Of a stretch of 64,000 bases of DNA, positions 54,773 to 64,000 are shown piece after piece. This DNA comes from Bolinopsis microptera (taxonomy: Eukaryota; Ctenophora; Tentaculata; Lobata; Bolinopsidae). Position 1 is the stretch's first letter, and each line of letters begins with the position of its first letter. The position numbers were made by a program, and so were the translations under genes. The DNA is taken from contig NC_087079.1 of assembly GCF_026151205.1 (NCBI RefSeq), positions 1,266,028 through 1,330,027 of the forward strand, given 5' to 3'. The notes below the pieces were generated by a model. That model had not been told where the DNA came from and ran no database searches. It saw nothing but the letters and a program-made list of their open reading frames with translations.

Positions 54773-56490
54773 AGGAGGAGGAGGAGGAGGAAGACTGAGG
54801 AGGAGGAGGAGGTGTAGGAGGAGGAGGACTCAGAAGGAGGAAGAGGATGAGAACACAGGAGGAAGAGGAGGATGAGGATGAGGAAGACTGAGGAGGAGGA
54901 CTGAGGAGGACTGAGGAGGGAGGAGGAAGAGGAGTAGGACTGAGGAGGACTGAGGAGGAGGATTGATGAGAAGGAGGGGAGAGAGAAGGAGGAGAACTGG
55001 AAGAGGAGGACTGAGGAGGGGAAGGAGGAGGAAGAGGAGGACTGAAGAAGAGGAGGAGGACGAGGAGAATGAGGAGGACTGAGGAGGAGGAGGAGGAGGA
55101 GGAGGAGGAGGAGGACTGACGAGGAGGACTGATGAGGAGGAGAAGGACTGACGATGAGGAGGAGGACTGAGGAGGAGGAGGAGGAAGAGGAGGAGGAGGA
55201 GAAGGAAGACTGAGGAGGACTGACGAGGAGGAAGAAGAGAAGGAGGAGGAGGAGGACTGATGAGGAGGAGGAGAAGGATTGACGAGGAGGAGGAGGACTG
55301 AGGAGGAGGAGGATGATGACTGAGGAGGAGGAAGACTTTGAAAATACACATGATCCCCCTTTCCAGATAGTTGTATGGCTATGAGACAGATAATCAAGAG
55401 GAAGAGGAGCATGAGGATGAGGAGGACTGAAGAGGAGAATGAGGAGGAAGAGGACTGAGAAGGAGGACTGAGGAGGAGGAAGACTGATGAGGAATAGGAC
55501 AGAGGATGAGGAGAAAGACTTAGGAGGAGTACTGATGAGGAGGAGAAGGAGATGGAGGACTGAGGAGGAGAAGGAGGAAGAGGAGGAGGACTGAGGACTG
55601 AGGACTGAGGTGGAGGAGGAGGAGGAGGAGGAGGAGGAGGAGGAGGAATAGGACAGAGGATGAGGAGAAAGACTTAGGAGGAGTACTGATGAGGAGGAGA
55701 AGGAGGAGGAGGACTGAGGAGGAGAAGGAGGAAGAGGAGGAGGACTGAGGACTGAGGTGGAGGAGGAAGAGGAGGAGGAGGAGGAGGAGGAGGATGAGGA
55801 GGAGGAGGATAATGACTGATGAGGAGGAGGCGTACTGAGGAGGAGGAGGATGATGACTGAGGAGGAGGAGGACTGAGGAGGAGGAGGAGGAGGACTGAGG
55901 AAGACTGAGGAGGAGGAGGAAGTGTAGGAGAAGGTAGACTCAGAAGGAGGAGGAGGACTGAAGAGGACGAGGAAGTGGAGGAGGTGGAGGAGGAATAGGA
56001 CTCAGGAGGGTGTGGACTCAGGAGGAGGAGGAATCAGGAGGACTCAGATGGAGGAGGACTCAGGAGGACTCAGGAGGAAGACTCAGAAGGAGGGGGAGGA
56101 TGAGGACACAGGAGGAGGAGAAGGAAGAGGAGGAGGAGGAGAAGGAGGACTGAGGAGGAGGAGAAAGAGAAGGAGGAAGACTGATGAGGAGGAGAAGAAG
56201 GACTGACGAGGAGGAGGAGGACCGAGGAGGAGGAGGAGGATGATGACTGAGGAGGAGGAAGACTGAGGAGGAGGACTGAGAAGGAGGAGGAAGAGGAGGA
56301 GGAGGAGGACTGAAGAGGAGGGCTATTAGACAGATAATCAAGAGGAAGAGGAGGATGAGGAGGACTGAAGAGGAGAATGAGGAGGAGGAGGAGGAGGAGG
56401 AGTAGGACTGAGGAGGAGAAGGAAGAGGAAGACTGAGGAGGAGAAGGAGGAGGAGGACTGAGGAGGAGAAGGATGAAGAGGAATGGAGGA
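54773..56490. repeat. Polypurine GGA/GAGGA array, about 1.7 kb
   Basis: Almost uninterrupted plus-strand purines in imperfect aggagg, gaagga and gactgagg units. Two relics of the flanking satellite (gatagttgtatggctatgag at 55368 and gctattagacagataatcaa at 56322) lie inside, so the array seems to have grown within a satellite unit. Long Ser/Pro-rich frames across it are simple-repeat artefacts. Confidence 0.95.
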
Positions 56491-57600
56491 CTGTTATAGC
56501 CATACAAATATCTGGAAAGTTTAAAGAAAATGTATCAGCATAGGATCTCGAAATATGTGTCTGCGTTCCACTAAAACGCGCTAATTTGAGATATTTTCTT
56601 GTGTTTGAAGTCATATCTCAGGTTTGGCAAATAGAAATTCGCCCAAAATCACACAGAATATTCGTCTCATAGCTATACAACTATCTGGAAAGTTTAAAGA
56701 AAATTTATCAGTAGGATCTCGAAATATGTGCCTGCGTTCCGCTAGAAACCGCCATTTTGAGATATTTTCTTGTGTTTGAAGTCATATCTCAAGTTTTGTA
56801 CATAGAAATTCACCCAAACTTGCTCAGATTATCCATCACATAGCCATACAACTATCTGGAAAGTTTAAAGAAAATTTATCAGTAGGATCTCAAAATAATC
56901 GACTTTTGTCAAATATCGTTCCGAAACCGCCAATTTGAGATGTTTTCATGAGTTTGAAGTCATATCTCAAGTTTGGCACATAGAAATTCGCCCAAACTTG
57001 CTCAGATTATCTGTCTCATAGCCATACAACTATCTGGAAAATTTAAAGAAAATTTATCAGTAGGATCTCGAAATATGTGCCTGCGTTCCGCTAGAACGCG
57101 CCAATTTGAGATATTTTCTTGTGTTTGAAGTCATATCTCAGGTTTGGCACATAGAAATTCGCCCAAAATCGCACAGAATATCCGTCTTATAGCCATACAA
57201 CTATCTGGAAAGTTTAAAGAAAATTTATCAGTAGGATTTCGAAATATGTGCCTGCGTTCCGCTAGAACGCGCCAATTTGAGATATTTTCTTGTGTTTGAA
57301 GTCATATCTCAGGTTTGGCACATAGAAATTCGCCCAAAATCGCACAGAATATCCGTCTCACAGCCATACAACTATCTGGAAAGTTTAAAGAAAATTTATC
57401 AGTAGGTTCTCGAAATATGTGCCTGCGTTCCGCTACAAACCGCCATTTTGAGATATTTTCTTGTGTTTGAAGTCATATATCAGGTTTGGCACATAGAAAT
57501 TCGCACAAAATCGCACAGAATATCCGTCTCATAGCCATACAACTATCTGGAAAGTTTAAAGAAAATTTATCAGTAGGATCTCAAGATAATCGACTTTCGT
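56487..57600. repeat. 172-bp satellite, inverted orientation, about 6.5 units
   Basis: Reverse complement of the satellite at 54140-54770: units share atagccatacaactatctgg, cctgcgttccgctagaa, gagatattttcttgtg and gaagtcatatctcaggtttg. The outer ends of both arms carry a similar gactttcg(a/t)caaat motif (54119 and 57591). Confidence 0.93.
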
Positions 57601-57609
57601 CAAATATTG

Positions 57610-58550
57610 TTCCGCGGAACAAATGGAACAGAAAGTCCAACTCTGCAGCGGATGCATTCGCGTAATTGAAGAAGATTGTCGAGACTCAGTCGAGTCTTGA
57701 TTTATAAAGATAACGGCTACTATATTAAGCATACTAAATACGTCGCGTTGCCAACAGTTATTTTGCAATTCACTGGACAACTGCCTCTGAGAAACGACTC
57801 TGAGAAACGACATAACTTCATCCGCCAACTCTCTACTTCTCTATCGGAGGATTTGTACAATTTACCTGCTTCACGGATGTAATGGGCTGATAATTAATTT
57901 GGTGTGCGCAACCCCAATTGTATCATTTCGTATGAGAGCAACTAGTGGCTGACCTGCATATATCTCAACTGTGGATCCGATGCAGATACAGAAACGATAA
58001 AACTCAGATGCTTCTGTGCCGTGGTTGGTCGGATCGGTTACACGTGACTTAATCATTGATTGCTAGGGATGGACCACGAATCATAATTATATCCAGTTGT
58101 GATGATTCTTTGAATCTGTTGCTATAATGTGCTACCCTTGTACTCAGCACCTCACTCTTTCAATAAACATATTGCAACATACATGATCTATTTTATCTAA
58201 AGTTTTCCTCTGTTAAGTAGACCAGTGCTTTATGTTTTAGTTTGTCTATTGCACATCTCAGGTTTACACTCTTTAGATTTGCAGGATCAAAATGTAGTAA
58301 AACACGAGGGACAAGGAAGTGTTTCTGGGTTCTAAAATCTAGTTAAATCGTACAATTGTAAGTAAGGAACAGTCATCAAAATGATTGAATAACAATATTA
58401 TTCCTAGGTTATTTTAAAGATCTCGTTCAGAAAATGGAACAGGAGTTACAAAAGTAACTCCACAGGTCCCAGATATGCTTCACCTCCCCATTATGAGTGT
58501 CCCAAAAGTATGAAATTCAGGAGCAGGATAAGGTATAAGTCGTGGTGCGT
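57610..58550. other. Intergenic, no gene called
   Basis: A minus-strand frame at 57900-58056 (NHGTEASEFYRFCICIGSTV) ends near a possible donor gcag|gtcagc but shows no recognisable family. AATAAA at about 58162 (plus) has no matching gene. Confidence 0.35.
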
Positions 58551-58557
58551 CACCTCC

Positions 58558-60003
58558 GTGCACCCTGACTACCACACTTCACCCTGACTACCACACTTCA
58601 CCCTGACTAACACACTTCACCCTGACTACCACACTTCACCCTGTCAACCACACTTCACCCTGACTACCACACTTCACCCTGACTACCACACTTCACCCTG
58701 ACTACCACACTTCACCCTGTCAACCACACTTTACCCTGACTACCACACTTCACCCTGACTACCACACTTCACCCTGACTACCACACTTCACCTTGACTAC
58801 CACACTTCACCCTGACTACCACACTTCACCCTGACTACCACACTTCATCTTGACTACCACACTTCACCCTGACTACCACACTTCACCCTGACTACCACAC
58901 TTCACCCTGTCAACCACACTTTACCCTGACTACCACACTTCACCCTGACTACCACACTTTACCCTGTCTACCACACTTCACCCTGACTACCACACTTCAC
59001 CCTGACTACCACACTTCACCCTGACTACCACACTTCACCCTGACTACCACACTTCACCCTGTCTACCACACTTCACCCTGACTACCACACTTCACCCTGT
59101 CTACCACACTTCATCTTGACTACCACACTTCACCCTGACTACCACACTTCACCCTGACTACCACACTTCACCCTGACTACCACACTTCACCCTGACTACC
59201 ACACTTCACCCTGACTACCACACTTCACCCTGACTACCACACTTCACCCTGACTACCACACTTCACCCTGTCTACCACACTTCACCCTGACTACCACACT
59301 TCACCCTGATTACCACACTTCACCCTGACTACCACACCTCACCCTGGCTACCACACTTCACCCTGACTACCACACTTCACCCTGACTACCACACTTCACC
59401 CTGTCTACCACACTTCATCTTGACTACCACACTTCACCCTGACTACCACACTTCACCCTGACTACCACACTTTACCCTGACTACCACACTTCACCCTGAC
59501 TACCACACTTCACCCTGACTACCACACTTCACCTTGACTACCACACTTCACCCTGACTACCACACTTCACCCTGACTACCACACTTCATCTTGACTACCA
59601 CACTTCACCCTGACTACCACACTTCACCCTGACTACCACACTTCACCCTGTCAACCACACTTTACCCTGACTACCACACTTCACCCTGACTACCACACTT
59701 TACCCTGTCTACCACACTTCACCCTGACTACCACACTTCACCCTGACTACCACACTTCACCCTGACTACCACACTTCACCCTGTCTACCACACTTCACCC
59801 TGACTACCACACTTCACCCTGACTACCACACTTCACCCTGTCAACCACACTTCACCCTGACTACCACACTTCACCCTGACTACCACACTTCACCCTGACT
59901 ACCACACTTCACCTTGACTACCACACTTCACCCTGACTACCACACTTCACCCTGACTACCACACTTCACCCTGACTACCACACTTCATCTTGACTACCAC
60001 ACT
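58558..60003. repeat. 19-bp minisatellite, about 76 units
   Basis: Unit ccctgactaccacacttca with recurrent variants (cctgtcaac, cttgactac, ctttaccctg, cttcatcttg). The variants recur in the same order in segments such as 58740-58990 and 59470-59760, so larger blocks were duplicated as higher-order units. Confidence 0.96.
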
Positions 60004-60009
60004 TATGCT

Positions 60010-61180
60010 ATGCAATCAAACTAGGTTTAAAAATCCAATCCAGAGATTGCTTTTTAATTCCCATTGTGTTCTCAACTCTGAAGAATAAATTAATTGCATC
60101 TATTTGTTTTCAAGACCAGACAAATTTGGCAAAAGTCTGGGTTTCTGGATAGCTAATAGATGTTAGTGTATACTGCACTAGGAGATGACTTTATTAAATC
60201 AACTGTGCTCATTAATTTCGCCAGTATATCCCAAATGTGCAATTCTCTTGCTCAGTTCACTTTACCGCTCTGATTGATAATGCAGTAAAATATAAAAACT
60301 GCGATAAAGCATTTAGCATTCACTGTATTTTCTTTCAATATTTCACTGCCACACTTAGTGCGTGAGGGTGGGGGCGGGGGTTCACTACACTTTTTGACAC
60401 TAAACTTTTTCCATTTTTTATGTATTGTGTAAAAAAGCGTAAAGAACCCCCCCCCCCCCCCCCCTCAGTGCGTGCGTTAACAAAATACTTGGATTTCTAA
60501 CGCCTTGATAGTATATTAAGAATATTAGTAATTTTCAATTAAAAATAAACAGGAACACGGAGAAATGAAAAAAATCAATTTACATATAATATAAATTATT
60601 GATGCTTTAGTGTAGACTAATTTTATTTTCAAATCTAGGGTGAACGATTCATCATAATATTTATTGATATTGCAATTGTTTGAACATATGATTATCATTA
60701 TATAAATTTATGTAACATATCCTATTAACATATCCTATTAACATATCCTATCGCGGGTTTATTACTACTAAAATAAAAATAAAGTCAAGTTTCTAATATC
60801 TTCGGTTGTACTTAAGTCTTAAAGTTTAGATTTGTTAAATTTAAATATATATAAACTGTGTATTACTCAGCCCCGCTCAGACATAAATTGATATATCGAT
60901 TATCAATATGAGCAGGATATGCTCTAATATTTCATTTCATATTTGTAAGTTCTAGCTGATGATTACATGATTGAAAGAGATGGTCTAACAATTTGTACCT
61001 TCAATACTTTCATCTCATTTCATATAATACACTTTCTGTTTCTCCACTATTGGTTGCGAGGAGTAATTTATAGTTTACGTGATTATTGGCTTTGAAAGGT
61101 CACTGGATCACGTGATAGGCTATTGAGTTAGAACTTTGCACTGTGCTTTATGCTTGTTTAAGTAGTATGATAGTGTTAAT
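60010..61180. other. Intergenic, AT-rich
   Basis: No gene seen. Contains a poly-C run at 60448-60464 and three copies of aacatatcctatt at 60714-60751. Confidence 0.45.
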
Positions 61181-61194
61181 AAACTACTAACAAT

Positions 61195-61700
61195 AGTGTG
61201 AGGTTAGAGCGTGAGGTTAGAGCGCGAGGTTAGAGTGTGAGGTTAGAGCGTGAAGTTAGAGTGTGGGGTTAGAGCGTGAGGTTAGAGTGTGGGGTTAGAG
61301 CGTGAGGTTGGAGTGTGAGGTTAGAGCGTGAGGTTAGAGCGTGAAGTTAGAGTGTGGGGTTAGAGCGTGAGGTTAGAGTGTGGGGTTAGAGCGTGAGGTT
61401 GGAGTGTGAGGTTAGAGCGTGAGGTTAGAGCGTGAGGTTAGAGTGTGGGGTTAGAGCGTGAGGTTAGAGCGTGAGGTTAGAGTCTGGGGTTAGAGCGTGA
61501 GGTTAGAGCGTGAGGTTAGAGTGTGAGGTTAAAGCATGAGGTTGGAGTGTGAGGTTAGAGTGTGAGGTTAGAGCGTGAGGTTAGAGTGTGGGGTTAGAGC
61601 GTGAGATTAGAGCGTGAGGTTGGAGTGTGAGGTTAGAGTGTGAGGTTAGAGCGTGAGGTTAGAGTGTGGGGTTAGAGCGTGAGGTTAGAGCGTGAGGTAA
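61195..61700. repeat. 13-bp minisatellite, about 39 units
   Basis: Unit gtgaggttagagc with variants gtggggttagag, gtgaagttagag and gtgaggttggag that recur in repeated order, again suggesting block duplication. Confidence 0.95.
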
Positions 61701-61709
61701 GAATGTGAG

Positions 61710-64000
61710 AAAAAATTTCAGTAATATACATTTTTATAGGTAATTGTAAAATATTTTTTATTCCTGAGAGATGCCAGTCCCATTTATTGTGGTACTTACA
61801 CTACCATCTCTCTAGCCCCTTACTGTTGATAAAGAGCGTGCCGTCTAGCTGGGGTCTAAAAGCTTACCAGCTATAATAATATAACTGAATAGTTTCAGCG
61901 TTCACTAAATCAATGCTATTAATATCATAAATAAACTCCATCAGATTTAAACGTTGCGCAATTAGCTGATGGACTTCACTCAGAACCAGCCTGAACACGA
62001 AAATTCCTACATTTGGACTTTTAACGCTTATAACTACACAGCCTTTTGACTTTTGAGGTACGATTTCGCAGTTTTACACGCATGACGCATGTAGAATGTA
62101 GATTGTAGAATAACGTGGACAACTTATGTGCAATATGTTAGCTTTATTTCACGAGCTGCTGATTCATGCGGTAATAAGTATCGATTATGGAATACTTTAG
62201 TAATATTATTCCATATGGGTCGCAGACTTGTATAAATTATAAATAATTATTATTTCAGGGCATCAGAGATTTTTAAATTTCTCGGACAGAGCCCCATTTT
62301 TAGTAGTGAGCCTAGATGGGACGTTCGAAACGGAACACAGTTTCTACTACCCCGCTACTTTGCTACAAAGATACTGCATAAAATATAACTAATTTATTAG
62401 AAACAAAATTGTCTTCATGATGTCTTAAAATGTAACCACATTCCAACCAAAAATGCTACAACTTATTTCTAATTAATGCTTTTCATGCTAAGTTACAACA
62501 AAGTTACAACAAAGTCTTCGTGTTATAATACATTCCGGTTCTACTCAGTGGCGGAGGTATTATAGTGTTATATAACACTAATTAACCAAAGTGAACCATA
62601 ATTGGGTCCGTATTATATGGCATGAAGGGGGTGGTTCGTAGCTCATCAAGCTGTTCAGCTATACACATTTGTAAAAGCTTCTTTGTTGACAAAAGCCTTT
62701 GTGATGCAAAGGGAAATGTTACAACTAATTCAGAATTTCCAGGTTCTCTGAAGACCTTTTTACTTACTTTTTACTTACTGTGATTATCTTTCTGGTTAGT
62801 TGCTTCATGCACACGTCAATTTCCAGTTGAGTTTATATTTGTAATTAAATATTATTTTATATAAATTATTAAATAAAAGTTCTAAACAAAGGATAGCTTA
62901 AAACAACGCCCAGGTCTAATCTTTCCCATCAAAGCTATATTACGGAGATAGAAGAGATCAAAAATATTATTAATAAATAATGTTATTATTATATATTATT
63001 ATTATATAAATTATATTATTATAAAATAAATTTATAGATTTGGTTGCAATTATATATTAGTGTGCTATGTTATAAGTAAAGTTGTTTTGGGATGTTTCTG
63101 TGCTGGTTGTAAGAGTTTGTACACTATACAGAGTATACACGATGGTATAGCATTAGAACTACTAGCCGAAGGATTCTGACGATGTAATGCTAATATTCAA
63201 CTATTTAACTATTTAACTAAGGAACGGTTTTGAAAGGCACGGCAGGGGGTCAGAAACAGTTTACCTTTTAAATGATTCCAGTGGATCGCTCAAATATTCA
63301 AAATACCGTGCTGCATCCTTCATTTGCGACCAGACAATTTTGACAGGTAACTAGTTTGGTTTTTGTCAATTTTACTGCTAAAATTTTCAAGGTGCACTTT
63401 CGGTTGTAGGTAGAGTTTTACAAAATGAAGCTTAATTTTGTCAGAAACTATTAAAGTGGAAAAAATACACACTTTATGCGGTACACCCTGTATATTCCAT
63501 TTTGTGGTTTCCGTAAAATCCAGAAGCGCCTGTCACTATGTCTCAAATGGCTAAAATGGTAAAACCATGAAATGTTAGGTTTTCGAAATAATATGTGAAC
63601 GATCCCCATTTCCCCGGCCCTAACCCAATATTTAACCTAAACTGAAACAACTGATTAACGTTATCCTGTTCCAGCACCTAATTATTGGCTGCGAAGATGT
63701 CAGACCCAAGAACGTGGTAATTGGGCCCGTGCTTTGTACTCCGATGCTTTATACCCCAAGCCCCAGGGCCTCGTGCCCAGTGACTGGAGGGGGGGCGGGG
63801 GGGGGGGGGGGGGGGGGGCGGGGACAACCCCATCAATTCTCATTAGATTAAAAATTGAGGAATAAATGGGCAAAATGTTGGTTTGCACATATTTTAAATA
63901 AGTTAGTAAGCTTGAAGCACGCTCCTATCTATTCCAGCAAGGCTCATTAATCATTATCCACATTATAACTTACTTGTAGTGCACTACTAAGCTACTACTA
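61710..64000. other. AT-rich intergenic DNA to the end of the window
   Basis: No gene seen on either strand. A poly-G/GC tract runs 63789-63823, and a MITE-like end (aatatgtgaacgatcccc) lies at about 63590. Dense AT-rich sequence, including tattattata strings, at 62930-63050. Confidence 0.45.

Noticed and set aside
54723-56614. Ser/Pro-rich ORFs
   Set aside because: Translation of the polypurine GGA array; no splice context or conserved domain.

Overview
The window is nuclear DNA of an animal: AT-rich, genes split by many short GT-AG introns, a full set of conserved metazoan housekeeping and signalling genes, several non-LTR retrotransposon remnants, pogo-like DNA transposon debris, MITEs and a very heavy load of minisatellites. 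Nothing points to a vertebrate. Gene content plus lineage-specific secreted proteins suggests an early-branching marine invertebrate, perhaps a cnidarian, but the sequence does not fix the phylum. Exon models were assembled by hand from conserved protein motifs, splice consensus and matching intron phases.

Layout. 0.2-2.8 kb: two tandem arrays (22-bp and 81-bp units). 3.0-7.1 kb: two tandem paralogues of an unrecognised secreted protein; one has a pogo-like transposon in its first intron, the other a roughly 22-copy acidic repeat in its coding sequence. 7.5 kb: a possible small two-helix membrane protein, the only plus-strand candidate gene. 9.1-11.8 kb: acyl-CoA-binding protein, whose intron holds about 90 copies of a 16-bp repeat grown from the splice donor. 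12.9-14.7 kb: complete ISCU. 15.3-17.0 kb: DMAC2/ATP5S-like leucine-rich repeat protein. 17.8-19.1 kb: single-exon DXO/Rai1-like protein with altered active-site motifs. 20.6-23.4 kb: complete two-pore-domain potassium channel in nine exons. 24-40 kb: transposon-rich gap with retrotransposon pieces, MITEs, perfect hairpins and a GC-rich mosaic. 40.7-45.0 kb: DAPP1/Bam32-like SH2-PH adaptor, with a 30-bp CCAAT-box minisatellite in an intron. 45-52.7 kb: repeats, large palindromes and one orphan exon. 52.7-53.9 kb: basic serine-proline-rich, probably nuclear protein. 54.1-57.6 kb: a 172-bp satellite in opposed orientations around 1.7 kb of polypurine GGA repeat. 58.5-60.0 and 61.2-61.7 kb: 19-bp and 13-bp arrays.

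All confidently called host genes lie on the minus strand, whereas most LINE remnants lie on the plus strand. ISCU (iron-sulfur scaffold), the DMAC2-like protein (respiratory chain assembly) and perhaps ACBP (acyl-CoA pool) share a mitochondrial theme, but no operon-like linkage is implied. The most interesting pattern is that several tandem duplications include an exon-intron boundary: the ACBP donor (about 90 copies), the ISCU exon 1 donor (2 copies), the acceptor of a DAPP1 PH-domain exon (3-4 copies) and the DAPP1 exon 1 region (2 copies).
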